This document shows, in pieces, positions 1 through 9,509 of a stretch of 64,000 nt of DNA (position 1 is its first letter; each line of letters opens with the position of its first letter). The notes beneath the pieces are model-generated. The model saw nothing but the letters and a program-made list of their open reading frames with translations, made no database searches and was not told the DNA's origin. The position numbers were made by a program, and so were the translations under genes. This stretch comes from CAISCU01 sp943361925 (GTDB lineage: Bacteria > Bacteroidota > Bacteroidia > UKL13-3), in contig CALRIT020000003.1 in NCBI GenBank assembly GCA_943361925.1, forward strand, positions 1 to 64,000. The letters are read 5' to 3'.

Positions 1-508
1 TTTTGGTTCTTTTGGTGGTTTGACTAAACAACTGAATCTTTTTAGGTAATTCGTGTTGCTCTAATTCTTCAAATTTTTCAATAACTATAGCTTCACCATT
101 TGTTTGTCCAACCAAACCTTTTACTTCTGCATGGCCATGTTTACCATAAATCAGAATTTGTTCATCATCATTATATGCTTCACGAACGCGGTTTTGCAAT
201 TTTAATACAACAGGACAACTTGCATCAACCAATTCAATATTTTGTTCGAGAGCTTGCTGGTAAGTTTCAGGCGGCTCACCATGCGCTCTGATTAGCACTT
301 TAGCTCCATTTAATTTCTTGAACTGTTCGTGATCTATAATTTCAAGTCCTTTAGCTTTTAACCTCGCAACCTCTTCATCATTATGAACAATATCACCTAA
401 ACAATACAAATGTCCTTCCTCATTTAAAATATCTTCGGCCATCTGAATGGCAAATACCACACCAAAACAAAACCCCGAATTCTGGTCTATATCAACCTCA
501 ACTTTCAT
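1..508 (-). CDS. ispH: 4-hydroxy-3-methylbut-2-enyl diphosphate reductase, N-terminal part
   Basis: IspH (LytB) is the [4Fe-4S] enzyme that makes IPP and DMAPP from HMBPP in the last step of the cytosolic MEP isoprenoid pathway. I translated the minus strand from the ATG at 508 and got about 169 residues. They carry the family signatures: GFCFGV with cluster ligand Cys14, VHNDEEV with His42, RAHGEPP with His76, ASCPVV with Cys98, and FSQTT near the edge. The gene runs off the left end, so the third cluster cysteine and the C-terminus are not visible. The following 200 bases separate it from a divergent gene. The identity is well supported by motifs; only completeness is unknown. Confidence 0.93.
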   Translation of the reverse strand, partial: MKVEVDIDQNSGFCFGVVFAIQMAEDILNEEGHLYCLGDIVHNDEEVARLKAKGLEIIDHEQFKKLNGAKVLIRAHGEPPETYQQALEQNIELVDASCPVVLKLQNRVREAYNDDEQILIYGKHGHAEVKGLVGQTNGEAIVIEKFEELEQHELPKKIQLFSQTTKRTK

Positions 509-715
509 ATTTGTCTAGATTTAACGTACAAAGTTAACCAATCTTCCGATTTATAGTTTTAGAGTTTTCTTAATTGGATGGGAATTTTTACACTTAATAA
601 GCAGGATTTACGATTTATAAAAAATAAAAATCGCAGGAAATATTTTTGATTTTTAATTTTGAAAGAACTTTTTGTCAAACAATTAGAGCGAATTTGAGTT
701 ACATTAGAACTGAAA

Positions 716-1144
716 ATGAAAGAGGAAAACGAATTATTGAATGAAGATGGCAGTTATGTTGGTCCATCCTCCCTATCGCCAATGCCACTAAGTGTTGGTT
801 CGCCAATTATTAGACCTGAAGATAAAAATCAAATTAAAACCAATGCGGTTGAAGCTATGCATCATTATGCCAGCCAGGAAATGGCGATGCTAAAAAAGCA
901 GGCAGATTTGATTATGGAGCAGGTTCGGGACATAGAAAAAAGACTACAGGTGTCTGAAAAAATATACCAATCTGATATGCGTTTCACTCCGGTAATCGGG
1001 CAGATTTACCATGTTTATGAAAACGACGATCATTACAAACTTTCATTAATTGGTCCGAACGAATGGGGAAGAAGTAAAACTATCGGAAAACATTTAGCCA
1101 GTGTAAAGCTATTGGGCGACCATAGCTGGGATTTGATTAAATAG
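716..1144 (+). CDS. DUF2452 domain protein
   Basis: A 142-residue soluble protein without signal peptide or membrane segment. It has a proline/serine-rich N-terminus, a helical stretch around residues 42-80 (AMHHYASQEMAMLKKQAD), and a C-terminal part with GQIYHVYE and GPNEWG. This pattern matches my memory of DUF2452, a family of unknown function common in Bacteroidota and shared with eukaryotic C1orf50-like proteins. A TAnnTTTG-like box (TAATTTTG, 654-661) lies upstream without a good -33 partner. It stands alone between divergent ispH and the next gene. The family call is from memory; the function is unknown. Confidence 0.75.
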   Translation: MKEENELLNEDGSYVGPSSLSPMPLSVGSPIIRPEDKNQIKTNAVEAMHHYASQEMAMLKKQADLIMEQVRDIEKRLQVSEKIYQSDMRFTPVIGQIYHVYENDDHYKLSLIGPNEWGRSKTIGKHLASVKLLGDHSWDLIK

Positions 1145-1224
1145 ATTAGTTTTAATTCTCGCAAAAAAGACGTTTTATCGGAAATCATATTGTTTTTCGG
1201 CACAAAAATTGTTTCAAACCAAAA

Positions 1225-2055
1225 ATGAAACATTTCTTTCTACTTTTCATTTTATTATCCTCTCTGCCTCTGCTTAAAGCACAAGAAATTGATGCCATTA
1301 AAAAGGAAGCTCAAAAGGCTAAAGAACAAAGAGACAGCAAATCCGGAAATCAAAAGGCACCTGAACAACAAGGAAACCAAAATAATCAAAACTATGATTC
1401 TCACAATTATGATTCGGGTTTAGGAGGTTCATTAGATGCATGCTTTAATTGTTTTGGAGGAATTGCCACTTTAACAAGTTGGATATTTACATCAAATGCT
1501 AATTTTAACAAGAAGCAATTAGAGAATCAAATTTACAGGAATAAGAGCCTTGAGTTGGACATCAAACTTGGTGTAGACCCAATTAATCCAACATTATTTT
1601 CAGGAAGAGTAGCTTACCATACAGGTGCATTTAGTTTCGATTACAGAAGAAACCTGATTTTCGAAAAAACATTTAGAGGCAATACCGATTATTTAAGCAC
1701 TGTAGATTTTAGGTTTTTACAATTCAATTTAGTCAATAATAAGTCCTTCAATTTTAGAGTAGGGACAGGTTTATTCATTGATCCCATTAAGGAGTATTGG
1801 CCAGAATATTCTGGTTCAGCAGATATTTATTTCATGGAAAATTTTCAGTTAGGAATTGAATACATTTATGCAGGTAATTCAGGCATAAAAGCTCTTGAAG
1901 AATTTAATATGAAACTAGCCTATTCAATCATCAACAAGCCCAATAAAAGGGTTGATATTGTTGCATTTGGTATGAATCAACTTTACTACAATACCATTCG
2001 TCTTAACACCTTTGGAATAGGAATTAATTATAGGCCGCAATTTGGAAGTTTTTAG
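1225..2055 (+). CDS. Hypothetical secreted protein, probable outer-membrane beta-barrel
   Basis: 276 residues starting with a clear signal peptide that ends LPLLKAQ (about residue 20). A low-complexity Lys/Gln/Asn-rich stretch follows (residues 25-62), then a small hydrophobic cysteine-containing segment (DACFNCFGG). The remaining 190 residues alternate polar and hydrophobic or aromatic positions (such as FSFDYRRNLIF and FNFRVGTGLFI) and end in Phe, as outer-membrane barrels do. I do not recognise a named family. It ends 45 bases before a convergent T9SS gene and I see no obvious terminator between them. Confidence 0.7.
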   Translation: MKHFFLLFILLSSLPLLKAQEIDAIKKEAQKAKEQRDSKSGNQKAPEQQGNQNNQNYDSHNYDSGLGGSLDACFNCFGGIATLTSWIFTSNANFNKKQLENQIYRNKSLELDIKLGVDPINPTLFSGRVAYHTGAFSFDYRRNLIFEKTFRGNTDYLSTVDFRFLQFNLVNNKSFNFRVGTGLFIDPIKEYWPEYSGSADIYFMENFQLGIEYIYAGNSGIKALEEFNMKLAYSIINKPNKRVDIVAFGMNQLYYNTIRLNTFGIGINYRPQFGSF

Positions 2056-2099
2056 AAGTAAATAAGGCTAAAAGTTTATTGGTAATGAAAAGAGCAATT

Positions 2100-3770
2100 T
2101 CAATTCAAACTATTATCAATTAAGAATTTACTTTGATAGAGTATGTTCTGATTTTCATCTACAACTTCAATTACATGTAAACCTAAACTAAGAATTTCTT
2201 TAATAGGTATTTGAAATTCAAGTTCAGAAATTTTATCAGTATAAACCAAAATACCGCTTTGGTTATAGATATTGATAGATTTAGGTTTAATCTTCAATGA
2301 CTTTTTGATACTAATATTCAGAAAATCTTTTACCGGATTTGGGTAAATAATTATTTTAACTTCCTCGAAACTGTTATTTAATCCTACATGATTTCCATTT
2401 ATAAATATCGGAAGTGAAGAGTGGTTAGAACATGAGTAATTATTGGTATAATAAACAAGCAATAATGCTGAACCGTACTTATTAAATTTCAATGACAATA
2501 TATTTGAATCAAGCGAACTCATTGCTTCAGCATTCGTTGGAAACCACTGGTATTTAAGGTCGTTTTGATAAGGTATTGAATATTGGTAAATAATACCAGT
2601 ATCTATTTCAAATATGTCACCAGAAACTTCAAGTTTATTGGGTATAGGATTAACGTTTAACTTTATTGTGTCTGAGAAATGAGCACACAAACCTTCATCT
2701 ATAATCTGTAAAAAATACAAACCACTTTTACTAGGAAATAATACAGAATCTCTTTGTTCTTTTAAACCATCAAAATCTTTAAACCACTGATATTTGTAGT
2801 TAATGTTTGATTTAGCAGATAGCCTAATATTCCCTTCACATGAATCTTTTAATGTTCTATTTAAAGAAAAAGTAAAGGGTTGACTATGCATCACTTTAAC
2901 GCTATCAATTACAAAACAGGATTCATTTAAATTTCTTTTGACAAAATAATATCCCGCTCCCATGGGCATTATCTTTAAAATATTAGAATCAATTATTTGT
3001 TTATCGTAAAACCATGCCGATATATACTCAGTTGAATCGTGTTTGATAACTGAAATTGAGTCTAATTCACTTCTACAAAAATCATAATTCTTTAAAGGAT
3101 TTAAGGCTAAAATTTCTTCTTTAGGAATGTTAATTTCAATAGAATCTTTACAGCCAAATAAATCATGAACAATTACATAAAAGTTTCTTCCTTGTTGTGA
3201 ATAATTGGCTCCAATTTTAAAAGTAGAATCAAAACTAAGCTTACGAATTAAATTGTTTGAACCAAATTTGCCTTCAAAAAGCTCGTATTTATATCCAATT
3301 GCTCCAAATGAGCTACCATTATAAGCACCAACTTTTAACTCAATCCCATTTGTTATACATTTTTGTGATTTTACATTTACGCGCACTCGTTCTTGAACAA
3401 AAACAGAATCCCAAATTTCATTTTCAAAGATTTGGTTTGAATCATTAGGCTCTGTTTGTAAGTGTAAACGAATTCTATACCATCCACCATCAAAAAATTT
3501 TTGATTCTTTATAATGGTATCAGCATAAACTTGGTAAGAATCTGATTTTGGGTTTTCTTCAATATAAAAAACCGTTGCAGATTTATTTAAATATACTTGA
3601 TGTGTCGACAAATTAAACGAAAATGAAAAAACGCCACACCCTTGATTCGACTTTAGAATATTTGCCTGAATGGACTTTGTTTTATTAAATGAATAAGCCT
3701 TCGAGCCAAATAAACTTGTAAGAATAATCTGGACAAAAATCAAAAGCCATTTAAGTTCATTTTGCATCAA
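2100..3770 (-). CDS. T9SS type A sorting domain-containing secreted protein
   Basis: 556 residues with an N-terminal hydrophobic export signal and a C-terminal type A sorting domain (about residues 475-556) beginning IIYPNPVKDFLNIS and continuing with a beta-rich stretch. This domain directs proteins through the type IX system to the cell surface or medium. The middle consists of beta-rich segments with repeated motifs such as YQWF and DTI-L-V, resembling Ig-like or PKD-like adhesin modules, and scattered cysteines. No enzymatic motif is visible, so an adhesin or surface structural role is an inference. It is transcribed away from kynU across a 480-base palindrome-rich gap. Confidence 0.75.
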   Translation of the reverse strand: MMQNELKWLLIFVQIILTSLFGSKAYSFNKTKSIQANILKSNQGCGVFSFSFNLSTHQVYLNKSATVFYIEENPKSDSYQVYADTIIKNQKFFDGGWYRIRLHLQTEPNDSNQIFENEIWDSVFVQERVRVNVKSQKCITNGIELKVGAYNGSSFGAIGYKYELFEGKFGSNNLIRKLSFDSTFKIGANYSQQGRNFYVIVHDLFGCKDSIEINIPKEEILALNPLKNYDFCRSELDSISVIKHDSTEYISAWFYDKQIIDSNILKIMPMGAGYYFVKRNLNESCFVIDSVKVMHSQPFTFSLNRTLKDSCEGNIRLSAKSNINYKYQWFKDFDGLKEQRDSVLFPSKSGLYFLQIIDEGLCAHFSDTIKLNVNPIPNKLEVSGDIFEIDTGIIYQYSIPYQNDLKYQWFPTNAEAMSSLDSNILSLKFNKYGSALLLVYYTNNYSCSNHSSLPIFINGNHVGLNNSFEEVKIIIYPNPVKDFLNISIKKSLKIKPKSINIYNQSGILVYTDKISELEFQIPIKEILSLGLHVIEVVDENQNILYQSKFLIDNSLN

Positions 3771-4249
3771 ATATTAGATTGGTAATAGAGAGTCAATCTT
3801 TCAATACTAATGGTTGTAAATCACCATAAAACAAAAGGGTAACCAAAAATTAGCAATAAGTTAAATTCATGATTCATAAAAATGTCCTTTATTAAAGTTC
3901 CATTATTTACTTTAATTTTAACGAATATCCGCTTCATTACTAGTAAATTTAAAACATGATAAAACCATCCCAGAACGGACGCGAACCGAAGGTTCGCGTC
4001 CGTTCTGGGATGAGGATAATTCTTTCATTTTTATTTACTACTATAATGTCATCCCTATGGGATTTTAGGAATTTTTATAAAAAATTAAATTCCATTTTTA
4101 ATTCGACTTGCCCTATTTCATAGTCATAAATAATTTTTAAAATGTCTATAGTTTTTGTAAAATAAATTATAGGTAAACATGCGGATATTCATATTAATTT
4201 TTTAGAATCCACCATAATTAGCTTAAAATTGCCCGTAAATTCAATACCT
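3771..4249. other. Non-coding gap rich in palindromes between divergent genes
   Basis: No convincing ORF. Besides the strong hairpin at 3966-4012, it contains a 10-base inverted pair GAATATCCGC (3923-3932) and GCGGATATTC (4181-4190) about 250 bases apart, a short palindrome ATCCC-TAT-GGGAT (4051-4063), and a GGAATTT...AAATTCC pair just downstream. This nesting of palindromes between divergently transcribed genes resembles a miniature mobile element or dispersed intergenic repeat. I see no clear target-site duplication. The kynU promoter should lie in the right part. Confidence 0.4.
3966..4012. repeat. Perfect 22-bp palindrome with 3-base loop
   Basis: Positions 3966-3987 are the exact reverse complement of 3991-4012, with only GAA between them. 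The arms are GC-rich (CATCCCAGAACGG at the outer end, CGCGAACC next to the loop) in a very AT-rich setting. It lies between two divergent genes, so it is not an ordinary transcription terminator, and no T-run follows on either strand. A REP-like or MITE-derived element is the best guess. Confidence 0.85.
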
Positions 4250-5515
4250 ATGTTATTCTTAAATGAATTGTCGTTCGCTAAAGAAATGGACGAAAAAGAT
4301 GAACTGAAATCCTTTCGTTCAAAATTTTATATTCCGCAACACAATGGAAAAGACCAAGTTTATTTATGCGGAAATTCTTTGGGATTACAACCAAAATCAG
4401 CAAAAGAAGCTATCGACCAGGAACTAAAAGACTGGGCAGAATTAGGTGTTGAAGGTCATTTTAGAGGCAAAAATCCATGGATGTATTACCACCATTTTCT
4501 TACAGAAAAAGCTGCAAGAGTAGTTGGTGCTTTACCTAAAGAGGTGGTTATTATGAATAACCTTACTGCCAATTTGCATTTAATGATGGTGAGTTTCTAC
4601 AAGCCAACAAAAGAAAGATACAAAATCATGATGGAAGTTTCTGCTTTTCCATCAGATCAATACGCTATGGAAACCCAAGCCAGGTTTCATGGATTAAATC
4701 CCGATGATGCCATCATTGAACTGAAGCCAAGAGAAGGAGAGTTTACTTTAAGAACTGAAGATATCTTAGCCAAAATCGAAGAAAATAAAGACAGTCTTGC
4801 CATTGTAATGATGGGTGGTGTAAACTACTTAACAGGACAGGCTTTTGATATGAAATCCATCACCGAAAAAGCACATTCAGTTGGAGCAAATGTGGGTTTT
4901 GATTTGGCACATGCTGCCGGAAACCTCAACTTAAAATTGCATGAATGGGGACCAGATTTTGCTGTTTGGTGTTCATATAAATATTTGAATTCGGGTCCGG
5001 GTGGAACCAGTGGTGTTTTTGTTCATGAACGTCATGCCAACAATCCTGAATTGGTAAGATTTGCAGGTTGGTGGGGACATGAAGAGGCAAGCAGGTTTCA
5101 GATGAAAAAAGGTTTTATACCTATGGAAGGTGCAGCAGGTTGGCAATTAAGTAATGCACAGATTTTTCCTATGGCCATTCATAAAGCATCATTGGAAATT
5201 TTTGACGAAGCCGGCATCGAAAACCTAAGAAAGAAAAGTGAATTACTAACTGGTTATTTATATTTTATTTTGGCTGATTTTAAAGAGCACTTAAATGTCA
5301 TTACACCAGAAACAGCGGCTGATAGAGGTTGCCAATTATCGATTATTGTAAAAGAAGATGGTAAGAAATTATTCGATTATTTAGAATCAAATGGAATTTT
5401 ACCTGATTGGCGCGAACCAAATGTCATAAGAATGAGTCCTATACCTTTATATAACACATTTGAAGACGTTTACAGAATTGGTGTTGCATTAAAACAGTTT
5501 TTCGAAAACAAATAA
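4250..5515 (+). CDS. kynU: Kynureninase
   Basis: PLP enzyme that hydrolyses kynurenine to anthranilate (or 3-hydroxykynurenine to 3-hydroxyanthranilate) plus alanine. The 421-residue sequence shows LCGNSLGLQPKS near the N-terminus, NNLTANLHL and FPSDQYA in the cofactor domain, GFDLAHAAGN, and WCSYKYLNSGPGG with the PLP lysine at about Lys244, all as in bacterial and animal KynU. A TTG seven codons upstream is in frame, but the ATG at 4250 gives the family-like start MLFLNELSFA. The KMO gene follows after 59 bases, implying one operon for tryptophan breakdown via 3-hydroxykynurenine. Confidence 0.95.
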   Translation: MLFLNELSFAKEMDEKDELKSFRSKFYIPQHNGKDQVYLCGNSLGLQPKSAKEAIDQELKDWAELGVEGHFRGKNPWMYYHHFLTEKAARVVGALPKEVVIMNNLTANLHLMMVSFYKPTKERYKIMMEVSAFPSDQYAMETQARFHGLNPDDAIIELKPREGEFTLRTEDILAKIEENKDSLAIVMMGGVNYLTGQAFDMKSITEKAHSVGANVGFDLAHAAGNLNLKLHEWGPDFAVWCSYKYLNSGPGGTSGVFVHERHANNPELVRFAGWWGHEEASRFQMKKGFIPMEGAAGWQLSNAQIFPMAIHKASLEIFDEAGIENLRKKSELLTGYLYFILADFKEHLNVITPETAADRGCQLSIIVKEDGKKLFDYLESNGILPDWREPNVIRMSPIPLYNTFEDVYRIGVALKQFFENK

Positions 5516-5574
5516 GTGAAAGTTTGACTTCTATCATTTTAGGTGAGTACCAAAATTAATTATGTTTGTTTCGA

Positions 5575-6909
5575 ATGAAAGATACAATTAGCATTATAGG
5601 CGGAGGATTATCCGGTTCTTTATTGGCCATTTATATGGCAAAACGTGGTTTTCAGGTGAATTTATTCGAACGCAGACCTGATATGCGCTCCAATAAAATT
5701 TATGCAGGTAAATCAATCAATCTGGCTTTGTCTACACGTGGACTTAGAGCCTTGGAAAGAATTGGCTTAGACAAGGAAATTCTGGATGATGCCATTCCAA
5801 TGTATGGCCGAATGATGCACAGTGCTGAAAGTGAATTGTCGTACCATGCTTATGGAAAAGAAGGTCAGGCAATCAATTCGGTTTCAAGAGGACGATTGAA
5901 TTTAAAACTGATTGAATTGGCATCTGCTTATGAAAATATCACCATGTATTTTAATGCAAGATGTATCGATGCTGATTTGGAAACAGCAACTGCTACTTTT
6001 GAAATGGAAGATGGTTCACATCAAACATTCAAAGCCGATAGAATAATGGGTACCGATGGTGCATTTGCTGCAACCAGAGGTAAACTTCAAATTACAGACA
6101 GATTCAATTATTCTCAATCATACTTACATGTTGGTTATAAAGAATTGGTAATTCCTGCAGGAGTAGCCGGTAATTTTATGATGGAGAAAAATGCACTTCA
6201 TATTTGGCCAAGAAGAGAATATATGATGATTGCTTTGCCAAATCCGGCAGGTGATTTTACTTGTACTTTGTTTATGCCATTTGAAGGTCAGAATAGTTTT
6301 GCAAATCTTCAAACCAAAGAAGAAGTCACTAAATTCTTCAATGAGAAATTCCCTGATGCAGTTCCGATGATGCCAACTTTATTGGAAGATTTCTTTACCA
6401 ATCCAACATCAAGTTTGGTAACTGTAAGATGTTATCCTTGGGTGAGAAAAGATAAATTGGCTTTATTGGGTGATGCAGCCCATGCAGTTGTTCCATTCTA
6501 CGGACAAGGTATGAATTGTAGTTTTGAAGATTGTGTTGAAATGGACGATTGTATTGAAGAATTTGGAACAGATTGGAACAAAGTATTTGATGAATACCAA
6601 AAACGTCGTAAACCCAATGCAGATGCAATTTCAGAACTAGCTATTCAGAACTATTATGAAATGGCCGACAAGGTTGCAGATCCGCATTTCTTGCACAAAA
6701 AACATATTGAACATGAATTAAGTGATTTGTATCCTGAGCAATATAAATCGCAATATGAATTAACTACATTTAGTATCAGTCCTTACTCATATGCATTGCA
6801 ACAAGGACAGAAAAACGATGCTTTACTAGAAAAGATTATAGCTGATAAAGCAGAAGACAAAATTAAAGATGCAAGTTATATGGATAGCTTGTGGCATTTG
6901 TTGAAATAA
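5575..6909 (+). CDS. kmo: Kynurenine 3-monooxygenase
   Basis: FAD-dependent aromatic hydroxylase converting kynurenine to 3-hydroxykynurenine with NADPH and O2. The 444-residue protein has the dinucleotide-binding IIGGGLSGSLLA at residues 7-18, FERRPDMRS after the second strand, the TDGAFAATR segment, and GDAAHAVVPFYGQGMN (around residue 300) that binds FAD ribityl and flavin. The ATG at 5575 places the Rossmann strand at the usual distance; an in-frame TTG three codons earlier is less likely. It pairs with kynU. No haaO or tryptophan dioxygenase gene is present in this window. A hairpin terminator follows at once. Confidence 0.95.
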   Translation: MKDTISIIGGGLSGSLLAIYMAKRGFQVNLFERRPDMRSNKIYAGKSINLALSTRGLRALERIGLDKEILDDAIPMYGRMMHSAESELSYHAYGKEGQAINSVSRGRLNLKLIELASAYENITMYFNARCIDADLETATATFEMEDGSHQTFKADRIMGTDGAFAATRGKLQITDRFNYSQSYLHVGYKELVIPAGVAGNFMMEKNALHIWPRREYMMIALPNPAGDFTCTLFMPFEGQNSFANLQTKEEVTKFFNEKFPDAVPMMPTLLEDFFTNPTSSLVTVRCYPWVRKDKLALLGDAAHAVVPFYGQGMNCSFEDCVEMDDCIEEFGTDWNKVFDEYQKRRKPNADAISELAIQNYYEMADKVADPHFLHKKHIEHELSDLYPEQYKSQYELTTFSISPYSYALQQGQKNDALLEKIIADKAEDKIKDASYMDSLWHLLK

Positions 6910-6926
6910 CAGAAATATCAGAAATA

Positions 6927-6963
6927 AAAAAGAGGTTCTCAATCAATTGAGAACCTCTTTTTT
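6927..6963. terminator. Rho-independent terminator after kmo
   Basis: AAGAGGTTCTCAA and TTGAGAACCTCTT form a 13-bp stem around TCAA, with A-run before and T-run after. It can serve kmo on the plus strand and the convergent DUF5723 gene on the minus strand. Confidence 0.9.
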
Positions 6964-6989
6964 TATGAGTACTTTTTATTTTTTATGAT

Positions 6990-8444
6990 TTAGTATCCTC
7001 TGATATGAGAGATATTAAATTTCAATCCCAAATACATATCAACCCCTCTGATTTTTCTTAAACCAATTAATTCAAGCGCGTGATTGGTTCCAATAAAAAA
7101 CGGACCATATCTATAATGGAATCCAACAATTGGGTATTGGTATTCGATTAAGCTGATTGGCACAGACCATTCCTGTTTTGAATTTTCATGACGGATAGCA
7201 ACGCTGGTAATATTTGGAGCTCTGTTTGATAAATTTGAGTTAAATACCACACGTTGAGAAGCAGTAAAACTTAGAAACCACATTTCTCTCCAATTATAAT
7301 CGAATTGAACATTCACTCTAGTTGGCAAATAATGAACATAGTTATCGGTTTGAGTAAATCCTACACCAGGATTTCCAATAAAACCAAATCTTAAAGCCCT
7401 GTCTAAAGCAAATACACCTTTGTAAGCTTCATCAATTAAACTATCAATACCGCCAAAAACGTTTTTGTAATCAGTATTTACAGTTTGAGTTTTAAAATTG
7501 ATAAAACCAATATCCATAACAGAAACACCTAATTTCCAACGATAAGTTTGAAATTGTCTAACTCGTCCACCACCGGCAATATTCGGACATTGTGCATTTG
7601 TTGAGCGGATGCCTTTTCTTTTTCTGATGATGGTATAACCAATATCACCTGAAAAACCTGTTCCTCTTAATTTCATCAACTCGCTCACGTATTTTGAATT
7701 AGTTGCAGCATATCCGAAATTGAAAGAACCTTGTTCGAAATATACAACGGAGTCAGTTCCGAAAGTCCAGTTTGTACCATTATCAGCCCAATAAACAGAG
7801 TTAATTCCTAATAATAAGTGTGCATTGAAACCAAGTCTGTGAGCATATCTTTGAGATTCTTTAACAATGGTTGAATAATTTCCGGCAATGTCATAGAAAG
7901 CAAGATTTCCTGAGCGACTTCCATCCATCGACATTGTTTTTCCGTATAAATCATTTGTGCGATTTCCTTTTAAAAGAAAGGTGGCCAATTCAGGACTTAA
8001 TCCATAGGAAGCAGAAATTGTTCTAACACCGGTATACAATCCAACAGAACTTTTACCAAAACTACTTAGGAATGAAGGACCCATCAAAGTAAAATCTATA
8101 TAGGCATAATTGCTCTTTTTTAAATCTCTGTTAATCTTAAAAACCCTATCAAAAACTTCACTAACATTTGTACCGGTATCCGACATTAATTGAGTAAAAG
8201 AAGTACTAAGTAAGGTTGGTAGCGGCTGGGCAGGCATATAAAAACCGTTGTTCATTACATTAAATGAAACTCCCAAGGGCATAATTTCTGTGGAATTGTT
8301 CAACCAGGTAGTAGAACTAGGGTTAATCATTGGCCCCATAACACCAGAAAAATTACTACTGTAAATCCCAGTTTGAAATTGTGCTTGAATTTTGACTATC
8401 AGCACAATTAGAACCAATAACAATAAAATAATTTTCTTTTTCAT
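6990..8444 (-). CDS. DUF5723 family outer-membrane protein
   Basis: 484 residues from the ATG at 8444, which opens a typical signal peptide (MKKKIILLLLVLIVLI...IQAQ). The longer ORF reading would place 24 unrelated residues before this signal, so I reject it. The mature part is rich in short amphipathic strands, Asn/Gly turns and aromatic residues (FNFGYAATN, GFHYRYGPFFIG), as in beta-barrels. It starts NFSGVMGPMINPSST, a pattern typical of DUF5723 proteins, which are PorV/PorP-like barrels in Bacteroidota. Function unknown. It follows comF on the same strand after 28 bases. Confidence 0.75.
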   Translation of the reverse strand: MKKKIILLLLVLIVLIVKIQAQFQTGIYSSNFSGVMGPMINPSSTTWLNNSTEIMPLGVSFNVMNNGFYMPAQPLPTLLSTSFTQLMSDTGTNVSEVFDRVFKINRDLKKSNYAYIDFTLMGPSFLSSFGKSSVGLYTGVRTISASYGLSPELATFLLKGNRTNDLYGKTMSMDGSRSGNLAFYDIAGNYSTIVKESQRYAHRLGFNAHLLLGINSVYWADNGTNWTFGTDSVVYFEQGSFNFGYAATNSKYVSELMKLRGTGFSGDIGYTIIRKRKGIRSTNAQCPNIAGGGRVRQFQTYRWKLGVSVMDIGFINFKTQTVNTDYKNVFGGIDSLIDEAYKGVFALDRALRFGFIGNPGVGFTQTDNYVHYLPTRVNVQFDYNWREMWFLSFTASQRVVFNSNLSNRAPNITSVAIRHENSKQEWSVPISLIEYQYPIVGFHYRYGPFFIGTNHALELIGLRKIRGVDMYLGLKFNISHIRGY

Positions 8445-8472
8445 TTGAGTAAAGTCGTGCAAAATAATAAAT

Positions 8473-9159
8473 TTAAACGGCGTAAGCAATACTTGCAATG
8501 CTAACTTTGCAATCAAGAGAATTAATTAAACAATTAGCAAAACTTTCCATAGTTGCTCCGGTCGTAATAACATCATCAACTAACAAATAATGTGGTGAAT
8601 GTGTTTTATTCTTGAGCTCCGAACTTATCGAAAATATATCACTTACATTCTGCCAACGGTCAAGTCTTGATTTTCTTGTTTGGGTATCTGTTGCAATGTT
8701 TCTTTTGGCTAAATGACTTAAATTGGGAATTCCTGTAGAATTTGAAATGCCTTTTGCAAATTCCTCACTTTGATTAAACCCTCTTTTTCTAAATTTCGAA
8801 CTATGTAATGGCACAGCTAAAATTCCATCAAAATACAAATCCGGAATTTGCTCTACCAATTGCGAGCCGTAACTATTTCCCAAAAACTCAGCTAATTCCT
8901 TATCACCATCGTATTTTATGCTATGCATAAGTTTCCTGGTGATGCCACCTTCCTGAAAATACAAATAAGAAAATGCCTTTTGAATTTGTACCCTACCCCA
9001 AAACGATCTTTCAACCGTATTATTTCTTTGAAGATGAAAATTTGTTTTAGGAAGATTAGCCTGACAATTTAAACACAGGTATTTCTCGCCATCCAAAAGT
9101 GAGGTATCACAAGAAAGACAGCAGTTGGGAAACAGAATATGTAGCAGGCCATTTATCAC
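8473..9159 (-). CDS. comF: ComF family phosphoribosyltransferase-like protein
   Basis: 228 residues with the ComF layout: an N-terminal zinc-finger-like part (FPNCCLSC ... CLNC, residues 11-33) and a type I phosphoribosyltransferase domain ending with the PRPP-binding motif LLVDDVITTGAT. The RKRGFNQSEEFAKG signature in the middle is also diagnostic. ComF proteins take part in uptake or processing of transforming DNA in competent bacteria; in Bacteroidota the role is inferred. The DUF5723 gene begins 28 bases after its stop, so they may be co-transcribed. Confidence 0.9.
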   Translation of the reverse strand: MINGLLHILFPNCCLSCDTSLLDGEKYLCLNCQANLPKTNFHLQRNNTVERSFWGRVQIQKAFSYLYFQEGGITRKLMHSIKYDGDKELAEFLGNSYGSQLVEQIPDLYFDGILAVPLHSSKFRKRGFNQSEEFAKGISNSTGIPNLSHLAKRNIATDTQTRKSRLDRWQNVSDIFSISSELKNKTHSPHYLLVDDVITTGATMESFANCLINSLDCKVSIASIAYAV

Positions 9160-9509
9160 AAACTACTAAAGTAACCTTAAAAGATTTGACACTTACTTAA
9201 TAAATTGTTAAAACAGAAAAAGGCTGATAAATATCAATATTCTAGAGGAATAACCTTTTGATTCATTGTAGATTATGAAATTTTTTCTCTAAAGTAAAAA
9301 TGCTTGAAAAAGCTTAAAATAAGTTAAAAATCTCAAACATTTTAGGTAAGCCTTAAAATCCTTAAAACTGTTTTCATTTGTAAACTATTCACCATTTTAT
9401 GTCCTGATATGGATAAAACGACATCAAGTTTTTGTTTAAATTTGTTTTGAAAGGTGTAATTAATCGCAAATTATTTTTGGTCCGAAATTTGAACGTAGCA
9501 TAACATATT
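9160..9509. other. AT-rich intergenic region, no gene seen
   Basis: About 350 bases between divergent comF and the WG-repeat gene. I find no ORF of credible coding character and no strong hairpin. A TAnnTTTG match (TAAATTTG near 9436) could be the promoter for the plus-strand gene, but the -33 box is weak. Confidence 0.4.
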
